From Tetraselmis striata (lineage: Eukaryota; Chlorophyta; Chlorodendrophyceae; Chlorodendrales; Chlorodendraceae): a stretch of DNA of 64,000 bases. A program made the position numbers and the translations under genes. The stretch lies in the NCBI GenBank assembly GCA_006384855.1, contig VCJN01003064.1, positions 1-64,000 of the forward strand, read 5' to 3'. Positions 10,026-18,837 of this stretch are shown here, piece after piece; position 1 is the first letter of the stretch, and every line of letters begins with the position of its first letter. The notes below the pieces were generated by a model. That model did no database searches. It had not been told where the DNA came from and saw only the letters and a program-made list of their open reading frames with translations.

Positions 10026-10764
10026 CGTTCTTTGTTATTCGGAGTTTTATTGTGGCGGTCCATCTCCCCCCATTCAGATCTAGAAAGCGTTCGTTATCGT
10101 CTTCGAGCCGACAAACGATGTAGTAGGAGACAGCCATGTTTTTACACTCGCCCCAAGCGTCCGTTGAGTAATGCTCGAGTTCGTTGAATTGACTCGTTAA
10201 AGGGATCTTTGCGAGGACGTCCGAGGTTCGCCGCGTGATAGGATCGCGATTGGAGGTATGCAATGAAGTCCGCATGAAAATCGATGAGGTTCGCGTTAGG
10301 TCAACCCCCCGGGACCCAACCAGCTGCCCATCCACACTTTCGTCGCCCGCCGCTAGTCCAAGCAAAGTTCCGCACGTTGTGGCGGGCTCGATGACCATTT
10401 CGATATCTTTATCGGAAGAGAACGCGATCTTGTTGGTGGCCTGCGAGTACTCCATTACAAAACTGCTTTGGATCTGTGGGTTGATGATATCAATCAACTC
10501 ATCGATCAAGCGGTTTCCGTGGGGGAGCTCGATAATCTGTACAGTAGCCCCTTCGGGATCGCTGGCTGGAATAAACCGGATCGCGAGCGTATTGTTCTGA
10601 TCGAAAACCGTATAAAACGTATGCGGGATCCATGCGTTTAGGAGTCGAGCCTCTAGAAAGTGCCGTTCCGGGACAACGATCGAGTCGGGAAGCCAAAACA
10701 CATGACTACCATCCTGAAGTTCGAAGTCCGAATGTTGGATATCGAGAAACAATTGTTGCAGCAT
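9889..10764 (-). CDS. Penton/minor capsid-like protein
   Basis: An intact 291-residue ORF. The N-terminal half is beta-rich (FWLPDSIVVPERHFLEARLL, then WIPHTFYTV). It has the segment IIELPHGNRLIDELIDIIN, similar to the Leu-Pro-x-Gly-x-Tyr/Arg...Leu-x-x-x-Ile-Asn pattern of single-jelly-roll penton or vertex proteins of PLVs and polintons. The C-terminal tail (from about 235) is charged, Arg/Glu/Ser-rich and probably disordered. It lies between the basic protein and the fibre on the minus arm, a place where penton and fibre genes would be co-expressed. The assignment to penton rests on pattern and context; the plus-arm protein at 14438 is a second candidate. Confidence 0.5.
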   Translation of the reverse strand: MLQQLFLDIQHSDFELQDGSHVFWLPDSIVVPERHFLEARLLNAWIPHTFYTVFDQNNTLAIRFIPASDPEGATVQIIELPHGNRLIDELIDIINPQIQSSFVMEYSQATNKIAFSSDKDIEMVIEPATTCGTLLGLAAGDESVDGQLVGSRGVDLTRTSSIFMRTSLHTSNRDPITRRTSDVLAKIPLTSQFNELEHYSTDAWGECKNMAVSYYIVCRLEDDNERFLDLNGGRWTATIKLRITKNDEPIPDSVRALTSERQEEARGRQLRTPTGDSEPKQRDSNNGSKSE

Positions 10765-10771
10765 CTTATTA

Positions 10772-11272
10772 CTAGTAGACTATGAATTGAGCTCCAAAGG
10801 GATCCTTCGGTTTGGTCACACAAGGTTTCGCGACCCTTGGTTTACGGGATACCTCGCGCGGATCCTCGATCTCGTTCGGAGGAAGCTGCGGGGAAGCTAA
10901 CTTTTTACGTGTTTTTGGGATGTCGATGGGGGTGAATGGCGGCGGAAGCTGCAGGGAAGCTACCTTTTTGCGTGGTTTTCGGGCGGATTCGGGTTCGGGT
11001 TCGGGTTCGGGGTCGGGTTTCGGGCTCATATATTCCTCATAGAGCTTCTCCATGCGAACTCGCTTTTCGGATTTTGCGCGCCGAGCCCTGTCCAGGTGCT
11101 TTGCTTGCCGACTACTAGGCGGACGCTTTGTTACTCCTCGCTCTCCTTCTTCTTGCACGCCTTGTTGATCACCCGAGTCAGGCACTCGCTCAAGTACGCT
11201 GTCATCCCAATGGCTACCAGACTCTTCCACACGATCGTCCCGATCGTTCCCAAAGGCAGGCTTCGCATCCAT
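10772..11272 (-). CDS. Basic, Pro-rich virion-associated protein, function unknown
   Basis: I prefer the ATG at 11272 (MDAKPAFGND); an ATG at 11299 would add nine residues. The product is about 166 residues, strongly charged, with an EPEPEPES tract. Two similar Lys/Arg-Pro-rich segments (KKVASLQLPP and KKLASPQLPP) look like an internal duplication, and the end is DPFGAQFIVY. No domain is recognised. The 8-nt gap to the penton-like gene suggests a shared transcript. Small basic proteins of this kind can be genome-condensing or scaffolding components, but that is inference. Confidence 0.5.
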   Translation of the reverse strand: MDAKPAFGNDRDDRVEESGSHWDDSVLERVPDSGDQQGVQEEGERGVTKRPPSSRQAKHLDRARRAKSEKRVRMEKLYEEYMSPKPDPEPEPEPESARKPRKKVASLQLPPPFTPIDIPKTRKKLASPQLPPNEIEDPREVSRKPRVAKPCVTKPKDPFGAQFIVY

Positions 11273-11302
11273 GGGCCCATTTATTTGTCTACTATACACA
11301 AA
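11273..11302. promoter_or_regulatory. Compact divergent promoter between the two PLV arms
   Basis: Only about 30 nt separate the starts of the minus-arm basic protein and the plus-arm ATPase. The stretch is AT-rich (TTTATTTGTCTACTATACAC). It must hold, or lie next to, start signals for both arms. The site is inferred from gene orientation. Confidence 0.4.
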
Positions 11303-12217
11303 ATGCCAACTGAACCTCCCAAGATCGATGATATCGATTTTCTGCTATTGCGGGAACCGAATTACGGAAAGCGGGATTGGTGGAAGGAGAAGTACCCCGG
11401 TTTCTCCGACGAGCAGTGTGAGATACTAGAGATCCAGTGTTGGGCGGAGGCGCATCCAAAGCAAGGAAATCAAAGCAAAGATAAAGAAACAATGCCGAAA
11501 GCAGAATTCGAAATAGTTCACCGATCGGCGTTCAAGGTAAAACCTCTAGAGTTCATCTGTGATAAACCGATATCGAAGCAAATAACCGACCCGCTTCCGT
11601 GTCGCCCCTTCTTTTTGGCGATTATCGGTTCGGCCGGTAGCGGGAAGACCTCGTTAATGATTAATCTTCTCACGAGTCGCAAAGCGTATTGCAAGGCGTT
11701 TCATCATGTACACGTCGTCATGCCTTCGCATTCCGTGGCGAGTATCAAGGATAACCCGCTCGAAGGCCACGACCGTATGTACGACGAACTCGATTACGAA
11801 ACGTTGGAAACCATCCGGGAATCCGTTCGGGAATCCGGGGAGAACAAAAAGAATTCCTTGGTCATCCTGGACGACGTTACGGTCGCACTGAAGGACAACG
11901 ATATCCAACGCGAACTTAAGGATCTCATATACAATCGGCGGCATTACCGGCTTTCGATTACTGTGTTAATCCAGTCGTATATTGCGATGAATCTGGCGAT
12001 ACGGAAGACCGTATCCCACTTTGCGGCGTTCAAAGCCCGGAACAAGAAAGAGCACGCGGCAATTTTCGATGAGTTGATCTCTATGGATAAGGCGGAGGAC
12101 GAGCGACTCATGCGGTTCGTGTTTGATGATCATTACTCATTATTGTTCGCGGATGTGGAGCAAACAAAGTTTTATAAAAGGTTTGATCTTATTAAAAGTC
12201 ATGACGAGGAAAGCTAA
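11303..12217 (+). CDS. Genome-packaging ATPase (FtsK/HerA, A32-like)
   Basis: The start is the ATG at 11303, in frame and preceded by ACAAA, rather than the longer upstream frame, which overlaps the divergent gene. The 304-residue product has Walker A at residues 109-116 (GSAGSGKT) and Walker B near 185-191 (SLVILDD). A LSITVLIQSY segment in the sensor position follows. It would pump viral DNA into the capsid. Length and motif spacing fit PLV/virophage/NCLDV packaging ATPases. It is intact and is the first gene of the plus arm; the next gene overlaps its end by 17 nt. Confidence 0.9.
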   Translation: MPTEPPKIDDIDFLLLREPNYGKRDWWKEKYPGFSDEQCEILEIQCWAEAHPKQGNQSKDKETMPKAEFEIVHRSAFKVKPLEFICDKPISKQITDPLPCRPFFLAIIGSAGSGKTSLMINLLTSRKAYCKAFHHVHVVMPSHSVASIKDNPLEGHDRMYDELDYETLETIRESVRESGENKKNSLVILDDVTVALKDNDIQRELKDLIYNRRHYRLSITVLIQSYIAMNLAIRKTVSHFAAFKARNKKEHAAIFDELISMDKAEDERLMRFVFDDHYSLLFADVEQTKFYKRFDLIKSHDEES

Positions 12218-12763
12218 GGGATCCCGTAAGCAGTCTCCCAAGAAGAAGCAAGCACCACGCAAGACTTCAGCAGCCTCCGGCAAGCCTAGGAGGCGAGCAA
12301 CCCATCGGTTTCGCAGAATGTGCGTGTCAATGTTGTCCAGAGCGGAGGGGCGGGTGGCGAGGCAGCGCCTCCGTTCATTCCTGTCGAGAAGGGGTACAAT
12401 AGTTTTTCGCCTATCACTATTGACTACGGATTTGGGGCGCGGCCGATGGAACCGATGGCAATCCCGCAAAATACGGGGGTTCCCTTGGGTCTCAGTACGG
12501 ATGGTCATACCCTAGACGGGTCGGCCGAGCGGTCTCGCTTGGTGAGGGAGGCCGATACACAAACTCCTACGCCGATCATGGCCGACGCCAATACACAAAC
12601 AAGAAGACGTAAAACACGCGATATGGGAACCGATCCGGATCCGGTTATGAGTATGACGAGGTACGATGTTCGCGAACGTCTCCGCGAACTAGGGTTGCCC
12701 ACGAGAGGGACCGCAAACGAGCTCCGAGAAAGACTTGAAGGGGCTTTGACAAAGACCAAGTAG
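12201..12763 (+). pseudogene. Basic protein with C-terminal SAP DNA-binding domain, frameshifted
   Basis: The ATG at 12201 opens a Lys/Arg-rich N terminus (MTRKAKGSRKQSPKKKQ). Near 12290 the coding signal moves to the frame that continues SNPSVSQNVRVNVVQSGG and ends at 12763. The last 40 residues form a SAP motif (YDVRERLRELGLPTRGTANE), a helix-turn-helix that binds DNA. One indel appears to separate the basic head from the SAP tail. Alternatively the 12320 frame is a separate gene using a GTG start, which is less likely. It is probably a DNA-condensing or packaging accessory protein, being next to the ATPase. Confidence 0.6.
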
Positions 12764-12800
12764 CCTTTCTCGTGAAATCATGTGGGTCTCCATTAAAAAC

Positions 12801-13136
12801 ATGAGCTTCTTCTCGAAATTCGGTCGGTCACTAAGAAGCATGGGGACGAAAATCAGCCACGGGGTACGCACTGTAGGTAACAAGGTCGGAACTTTTCTTC
12901 TAGGAGCCACGCCGGTACTAGTGTCGATCCCTGACATCGGGCCGGAAGCGGCGGCTCTGAGCGCGTCTCTTGGCGGAGCAGCCAAGGGCGTTGGGGCTCT
13001 CGGTGGGGTGGCTGAGAATGCTTTGGCTGGTAAGGGTCTTGATTTGGGGGCCGCTAGAGCCGGCGCGGGTGCTGTGAAGGATGCCTACAAATCCATACGA
13101 AGGAGAGGCTCGCGGCTCGAAAGGGGCGGTTCGTAG
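12801..13136 (+). CDS. Small amphipathic virion protein (pVI-like candidate)
   Basis: The chosen start is the ATG at 12801 (MSFFSKFGRSLRSM); an ATG at 12780 would add seven residues. It has a basic amphipathic N-terminal helix, then a Gly/Ala/Val-rich hydrophobic middle (GTFLLGATPVLVSI onward) and a basic C terminus. It lies directly upstream of the major capsid gene. Small membrane-active or cement proteins occupy this place in polinton-like and adenovirus-like genomes. No homology can be shown here, so the pVI comparison is by size, composition and position only. Confidence 0.5.
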   Translation: MSFFSKFGRSLRSMGTKISHGVRTVGNKVGTFLLGATPVLVSIPDIGPEAAALSASLGGAAKGVGALGGVAENALAGKGLDLGAARAGAGAVKDAYKSIRRRGSRLERGGS

Positions 13137-13190
13137 GCCACCGCCGGCCAACGAGGCGGCTGAGATTTTTTGTGGTCTTGAAATACAACC

Positions 13191-14426
13191 ATGAGCGGAC
13201 TTTTTGACTCTTTCGTGTACGCAGCCAAGCCTCGCGCCGTCTCGGCAATGAAATATCGCCACAACCTTCCACCAATCAACGGGCGTACGTTTGTTCCCGG
13301 CGATACCATTCAGCTCTCGATTCCCTGCGGAAACAAGGGGGAGTTTCTCAACACCAAGCAGTCTTACCTCAAGTTCTCGCTCAAAAACACCGAAGCCACC
13401 ACCACAGATACCTTGAACCTAGACTACAGTGCCTCCGCGGTCATCCGTATGCTTGAGGTAGTTTATGGTAGCAATGTTTTGGAGTACAACGACCAATACC
13501 CGGCGCTTTACCACATGCTCCTTGATGCACAGGGGGATATCCAGCAGATGGGCTATGCATGTGGTGTTACTGAGGGGATGGGTTCGACCGCTCGCACGGG
13601 TGCTACGATCAACGGCGGGGATTCCGTGACCGTTTGCGTGCCTTTGATCTCGGGAGTGCTAGGTTCCATGCAACACAAGTACATCCCCATTGGAGACATG
13701 GTCCGCAACCACCTACGCCTAAATGTCACGCTTGCGAGCAAAGAGGATCCGCAGGTCTCCGCTGCGGCTCGTGATTGGCAGGTGAACGACGTTGAGCTAT
13801 GCTGCGAAATCGTGAAGCTTGATGGTTCGGTGGCCAACGCAATTTCCCAGGCGAACGCTAGCGGCTACCGTATCCCCATGACCACCTTTAGCAACCACGC
13901 CTCGAGCGTCGAAGCCGGCTCTACGCTAATCAATACGCTCATTAGCGGAAACTACCGGTCGCTCAAGACCCTTTTCACGATTTTCCGTCTTCAAGAGAAC
14001 ATGGGCGACGGAACAAAGAAGACGGTTTCCTCTCGTCATAATCCTATCGGTGATGCCGGTCGCTGGAAGTACGATGTTGGCGGTCAGCTAGTTCCCCATA
14101 AACCTGCCGACAATAATTCCGAGACCTACGCAGAGCTCGCTAAGGCGTTTCATTCATACGGTACTCTCGATCATCATGGGATCATATCAAAAACCACTTG
14201 GACGGCGAGCAACGGTTCTTACATAATTGCTCGGGATCTTGAGACCCAGTCTCATAAGAGCGTTGTATCGGAGTCCGGTGCGGACGTGTCTACATCCACC
14301 ATCTACCTCAATGCCCAGTTTGCAGCTGCTCTTGCCAAGGCCCTCCGTATCGATACCTTCACCCACCACGATGCGATCCTCTTCATCGACCCTAGCGGCA
14401 TGGCTCAGACGGTTTTTAAGGTCTGA
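13191..14426 (+). CDS. Major capsid protein, double jelly-roll type
   Basis: An intact 411-residue ORF. It begins MSGLFDSFVYAAKPRAVSAM and carries segments typical of PLV major capsid proteins: a YLKFSLKN strand, YNDQYPALYHMLLDAQ, VPLISGVLG with a KYIPIGDM turn, then LRLNVTLAS and VELCCEIVKLD strands. The second half holds the second barrel (LKTLFTIFRLQ, SYIIARDLE) and ends QTVFKV. It would form the trimeric capsomers of the icosahedral shell. It follows a packaging ATPase and a small virion protein, the canonical order. The reading frame is undamaged, in contrast to the replication genes. Confidence 0.85.
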   Translation: MSGLFDSFVYAAKPRAVSAMKYRHNLPPINGRTFVPGDTIQLSIPCGNKGEFLNTKQSYLKFSLKNTEATTTDTLNLDYSASAVIRMLEVVYGSNVLEYNDQYPALYHMLLDAQGDIQQMGYACGVTEGMGSTARTGATINGGDSVTVCVPLISGVLGSMQHKYIPIGDMVRNHLRLNVTLASKEDPQVSAAARDWQVNDVELCCEIVKLDGSVANAISQANASGYRIPMTTFSNHASSVEAGSTLINTLISGNYRSLKTLFTIFRLQENMGDGTKKTVSSRHNPIGDAGRWKYDVGGQLVPHKPADNNSETYAELAKAFHSYGTLDHHGIISKTTWTASNGSYIIARDLETQSHKSVVSESGADVSTSTIYLNAQFAAALAKALRIDTFTHHDAILFIDPSGMAQTVFKV

Positions 14427-14437
14427 ATGTTAGATAA

Positions 14438-15427
14438 ATGATAAGCCGCATCCTCGTAAGTTCCGCGGACCGTTCTCCCGGTGAGATGTACGATTTTGCG
14501 TTTGATATGGGGCGGGGTCGTCTCAACGAATATGCCCGTAGGTTGGTCCGCTTCGGTATCGAGTGGATCACACCGGTTGTTGGATCATCTATGGCATCAT
14601 CTTATGAGCAAAACACAGGACGCCCGCTATCTCTCCTCCTAAGATGTTCGTCGTTTCCGGCGATTAACACACACAAAGCTTGGAATCAGGCTAACAAGGA
14701 TCCCATCTTGGCTCTCAATCCTTCGGCTAGGCAAACGGCATACTACGGGGATATGTCCGACACACCATACCTCCAGTCGACAGCTTGCTCCGGAATAACC
14801 TTGGGCGACAACCTTGCGACTCTAAGCGAACTCCAATTAAAATTATTTCAAACTATGAACGCCACATCTAACGAGGTTTCGGCGTTCACGCCTTCGAATA
14901 ACGAGGATTTCAGTTTCAGCCTTGTGTTCTGGACAGACGACCCGGAGCGCCCCATATCCCAGAGTTTCTACCACCTGTGGGTAAACACCGGAGTTGTTAC
15001 CGGAGACTCTAGCGTTGTGCGCATACCGTTCGATTTCAAGACATTCGAAATGAACCGCACGAGCCCATGGAACGTGGCGGTGAGCTATTGTTCCCCTGTG
15101 TATGTTGATAAGGCCCTAGGTTCCCTTCCTTCAGGACTAATCATCTCGACGCCAAGCATTGTGATCGACCCGCACCAAAACCGAAGCGTTCTGGCGTACC
15201 TCCCTGGAACCAACGACGATTCCGCCGAGAAGTACTACGGGTATAAACAGTACAATCAATCCCAAACAATCAAACCGGTATGCAGCGACATGGTCGGTAT
15301 CCCGATTCGTCCTCCTCTAGATCATATGGGGTTTCTAACACTAGAGCTTCGTGATGCTGTGACCTACGAGTCAGCGAGCGATGCGTCGCATTATGTCGTC
15401 TGCATGACCTTCTACCGCACGGATTGA
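14438..15427 (+). CDS. Second capsid-like (penton/minor capsid) protein
   Basis: An intact 329-residue ORF starting 11 nt after the major capsid stop. The N terminus has a SSADRSPGEMYDFAF motif, close to the (I/S)S-x-DR-x-x-G-x-x-x-x-F opening strand of penton or minor-capsid single jelly rolls in PLVs. The rest is predicted beta-rich (RPLSLLLRCSSFP, FSFSLVFWTDDP, NVAVSYCSPVYV) and ends in HYVVCMTFYRTD. It most likely caps vertices or cements capsomers. It is a second penton candidate beside the minus-arm protein at 9889-10764; which is the true penton cannot be settled by eye. Confidence 0.6.
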   Translation: MISRILVSSADRSPGEMYDFAFDMGRGRLNEYARRLVRFGIEWITPVVGSSMASSYEQNTGRPLSLLLRCSSFPAINTHKAWNQANKDPILALNPSARQTAYYGDMSDTPYLQSTACSGITLGDNLATLSELQLKLFQTMNATSNEVSAFTPSNNEDFSFSLVFWTDDPERPISQSFYHLWVNTGVVTGDSSVVRIPFDFKTFEMNRTSPWNVAVSYCSPVYVDKALGSLPSGLIISTPSIVIDPHQNRSVLAYLPGTNDDSAEKYYGYKQYNQSQTIKPVCSDMVGIPIRPPLDHMGFLTLELRDAVTYESASDASHYVVCMTFYRTD

Positions 15428-15453
15428 ATAACACTTTCTGACCACGTCATTAA

Positions 15454-16299
15454 ATGAACCGTCACACCTTTGGGACATCAACACCAAGTATCGAGTTTCC
15501 GGGGCGTCTCATTGGGTTTGGGAGGCAAGAGGTGAGGATGGCGTTCGTCGAGCTTTTCGGGAAAGGGTTTACGATCGATCCGGAACTTCTTTCGGAGCTC
15601 CTCGTTTCGTTCTCGACAACGTTATCCGAAACCGATGTCGATTTTCTCTTCGGATTTAACCAAACAATTGTCGTGGCTCAAGCTCACCTCGGTGTGAACA
15701 CTGAGAACAACATGGCTACGCGCACGGAAACCGATATTTCCTCATCAATCTCGGGATCGACTCTCTCTACCACATACATTGTTGGTGCTCCCAACGCGCT
15801 CCGATACTTCTGGATTTGGTTGGTGGACGGTAGCGGGAACGAGTCCATTACGCCTCTAGGGAGCTACACGACACAGGATAACACCGACCCCGTAATCTCC
15901 ACGTTCACGATGACCGCGGGCACGCTGGCGACCTCGGAGATAGATATTACGATTTCGGCGAGCGACAACGATGCAGTTAAGACTCTTTATCTTTGGGTTT
16001 CCGACACGCAAACCACAGCGCCTACCGCATCAGAAATCAAGGCTTCGGGAGTGGCTCTCGGGGGTACGGTCACTTCACACGCGACCACGGGGCTTTCGCC
16101 GGGGACCACATACTACGGGTGGCTGTTGGCACGAGACAGAGTCGGGAACGAGAGCGCCGTCACGGCCTCCACACCTGCTACGATCACAACCGCTTCCGAC
16201 ACAACTCCCCCGACCCTTGAATCGTCCTCGCTAGACCCCACACCGGGCTTCGAGGAATCCAGACTGTACATCACCTTGTCGTTCAGCGATTCTGTATAA
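15454..16299 (+). CDS. FN3-like beta-sandwich protein, probable virion surface protein
   Basis: A 281-residue intact ORF. The first 80 residues are helical/mixed. The rest is Thr/Ser-rich with at least two fibronectin-III-like units, recognisable by RYFWIWLVDGSGNESITPLG and by TGLSPGTTYYGWLLARDRVG followed by NESAV. An internal ATG at about 15712 could start a shorter form of only the FN3-like part. It sits in the late capsid arm just upstream of other fibre-like genes, so a receptor-binding or decoration role is likely. No signal peptide or membrane segment is seen. Confidence 0.6.
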   Translation: MNRHTFGTSTPSIEFPGRLIGFGRQEVRMAFVELFGKGFTIDPELLSELLVSFSTTLSETDVDFLFGFNQTIVVAQAHLGVNTENNMATRTETDISSSISGSTLSTTYIVGAPNALRYFWIWLVDGSGNESITPLGSYTTQDNTDPVISTFTMTAGTLATSEIDITISASDNDAVKTLYLWVSDTQTTAPTASEIKASGVALGGTVTSHATTGLSPGTTYYGWLLARDRVGNESAVTASTPATITTASDTTPPTLESSSLDPTPGFEESRLYITLSFSDSV

Positions 16300-16308
16300 T
16301 CCTAGTAA

Positions 16309-16530
16309 ATGAGCAACTCGGTGGTTACCGTTGATATCAGCCAGCTTAGAACAAACACACCCACCATTGTTACCTTCGTGGGGCGTAACACCTTGTTAGG
16401 GTTCACGACATCAATCCGAACCAACTCGTTGGGCCACGAGGTATCCGATATTGTGAGTCGGAGCCAACTCAATGTGGGGTTTAGCGATCCTTCGCTGGTC
16501 GGTCAATTTGTGTTCCGAGGAAACAAATGA
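16309..16530 (+). CDS. Hypothetical 73-residue PLV protein
   Basis: A short intact ORF, 9 nt after the FN3-like gene and overlapping the next start by 4 nt (ATGA overlap at 16527-16530), an arrangement that supports a real compact gene. It has beta-strand-like alternation (SNSVVTVDISQL, NTLLGFTTSIRT) and ends GQFVFRGNK. No family is recognised. Confidence 0.5.
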   Translation: MSNSVVTVDISQLRTNTPTIVTFVGRNTLLGFTTSIRTNSLGHEVSDIVSRSQLNVGFSDPSLVGQFVFRGNK

Positions 16531-17035
16531 GTGATCGGACCGGTTCTAACGATCGCATAAGCACTGAGATTGAAACCCTTTGCTTTTGAGATGGCGTGAG
16601 CTCTCCCGAAAACAAAGACATCTCCACGGAAAAGCGTACAGGTATTTCAAGGCTAAATACGATTTCTCGGTGTATTCCAATGTCTTACTTACTCTTTTTG
16701 TGGGGTGCACAAATATTGTTTTTGGGGTTCAGCATATTGGCGACTACGGGGTTGCGGTAACCGTTTCGGGGTGCCTTAGTCTCGTTGCTGGTGCGATTTC
16801 GAGCCTTGCTGGGGCGATGCGGTGGTCTGAAAGGTATAACAAACACGATGAGTTGAGTACCCGGTACGGGGAGCTCCTCAGAGAAATAAACACGGAGTCA
16901 TTTCTCACAAGCACGATGGACGATGGGGCGTTTCGGGATATGTCTGAATTTATTCGCCACGTCTCTTCGGAAATCACGAGGCTAGAGGATAGGGCACCCC
17001 AAGTTCCGAAATCGGTGGAAAATCGCTCTTCATAA
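16527..17035 (+). pseudogene. SLATT/DUF4231-like two-transmembrane protein, frameshifted near its start
   Basis: The ATG at 16527 opens a hydrophilic leader (MSDRTGSNDRISTEIET) that stops at once in frame. The family-like sequence continues from about 16570 in another frame to 17035. It has a basic amphipathic start (WRELSRKQRHLHGKAYRYF) and TM1 (SNVLLTLFVGCTNIVFGV). TM2 (VAVTVSGCLSLVAGAISSL) is followed by a cytosolic helix (MRWSERYNKHDELSTRYGEL). That order matches the SLATT/DUF4231 family, known from bacterial nucleotide-signalling defence loci and some viruses. One indel in a T-rich run near 16565-16580 separates leader and body; an in-frame TTG start for the body is an alternative. The role in this virus is unknown. 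Confidence 0.55.
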
Positions 17036-17039
17036 ACAA

Positions 17040-18298
17040 ATGAGTGATCTTGGTGAGATTCGGCTTTACCAAAACAAAACAAACAGTATTCCTGTCGGGG
17101 TGTACACCACGGTAACCTCGGATTTCATAGGCACCGCTACAAGCACTATTGATCCTGGGGTAAGCTACGATTACGATAACGGGCTCAAGACGGTTAACGG
17201 TTTAAAGCCCGATACGACCTATTGATTTTGGGGTGGAAGTCATCGATGGGGAGGGAAACTCATCCGGAATCCAGCCACTCGGTAGCCATACCACTAACGG
17301 TGTAACCGCGATCGATGGTTCGTTGGCGACAGTCACATCAACCAACCCTACGTTCTCGTCGGATTTCAGCGCTTCGTACATATTCGATGGGCAGTACGGG
17401 TGGATCGATTACGTTTTTGCGAGTCCGGGTAGCAATCCCGTTACAATCACTTTTACGCTCAGCACGCCTAAGCGAATCGTGGGATTTATGTTATATTCCG
17501 CATCGAATGTTTCGACCGGCCTTCCACACAGTCATCTGGGATTGGTAGGTGTCGTTCTCTCGGGCTGGAACTGTGCTTGGGAGTACGGTGTTGCAAGCTA
17601 GCGATTTCCAGGTTTGGACAACTAATCCCGGTGCTGCAAGCCTCCGCAACGATTACTTCGATTTGTTTTTTGAAAACACGCAATCGGCAGCCGACTACTC
17701 GATATTTTGTACCGCGTTGAGCGCTAACTCGAGCTCGATCATTAGCATCGTCGAGCTGGTTTTGCATGAACCTTTCCGGAGCGTTCCCGTTCCCGCACTT
17801 ACTGCGTTTACGGACAAGGGATACACCGTTACCGAGTCGAGCAATGCCGGAGTGAACTATGAGGGATAAATGGTATTCGAAAGGAAAAACGGTGCCTCGT
17901 TTGAGGCATGGGTTGCCAACCCTGCTAACTCACCACCTCACTTCCTCGCCGTCCAACTTCCTTCACCCGCCACGGTTACCGGCGTACGGCTTTGGATTTC
18001 GGAAGTATGGAATGACAAGCTGGTGGAGTTTTGTACTCTTCAAGGGTCCAAAGACGGCACAAACTGGACCGAGCTCGCTGATTACACAAACATGACGTAC
18101 ACCGTTATCCCCTCCGCAGACAAAGCTACAAATACATTTTTTCAAGCGGACTTTGACTCCGACGACATACCAACTGACGACGCTTACCTTTTCGAGGGAA
18201 CTGTCACATCCCCCGCTCCGTATACTCACTACAGACTTATTATGACTGTTAACGAAGGGCCACCTCCCCGATTTAGTGAAGTCGTTTTGCTGGCGTGA
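17040..18298 (+). pseudogene. FN3 plus F5/8-type-C (discoidin)-like fibre protein, fragmented
   Basis: The ATG at 17040 (MSDLGEIRLYQNKTN) begins a short FN3-like region (GLKPDTTY) that stops at 17223-17225. The FN3 sequence goes on in another frame (VEVIDGEGNSSG), followed by a discoidin-like block (IFDGQYGWIDYVFASPG; TFTLSTPKRIVGFML). A further frame change near 17545 leads to DFQVWTTNPGAAS onward. After a TAA at 17867-17869 a second discoidin-like block runs from 17870 to 18298 (FLAVQLPSPATVTGVRLWIS; LQGSKDGTNWTELADY). F5/8-type-C domains bind sugars or lipids, so this is a plausible host-attachment protein. Whether 17870-18298 is a separate gene (TAAATG start) is unresolved. Confidence 0.6.
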
Positions 18299-18837
18299 GC
18301 AGACCTCCGGTGCTCCCGAGGCTTCCGAGGCCGGCGGGTAGAGGGCTGGGTAGAGGGGGTAGAGAGCGGGTAGAGAGGCTGGTATGGTGTTGAGGAACTT
18401 CAAGATCAAGACCGCAAGGGGTGCAGCGATGACCTCCGAAACTCGCGACGGCATGCCGGTGTAGAGGGAGGTGTAGAGGGTGTAGAGGGGGTGTAGAGGC
18501 TCTACACCTCGGTAGATCAAGCGGTAAACCTTTTGATTTTGAATTTTTTTGAGAATTTCTAGTATCATTTTAATCAGGGGTGTAGAGGGTGTAGAGGTTT
18601 TAAGAAAAAGTCTAGCGACAATATAAAACGAAAACGAGTTTCGGCGGCTACCCCCGAAACTCACATTATGATTTTCGAAAAAAGTTGAAACCCTCTACAC
18701 CCTCTACACCCCGAGGGCCACCGTTTGATTCATACGGTAAGCCCAAACAGCCCCTGATTAAAGATGATGCGGGGTGTAGAGGGGTGTAGAGGCCTCTACA
18801 CCTGGGCGCTCGTCGGGATCTCCAAAAATAATTTAAT

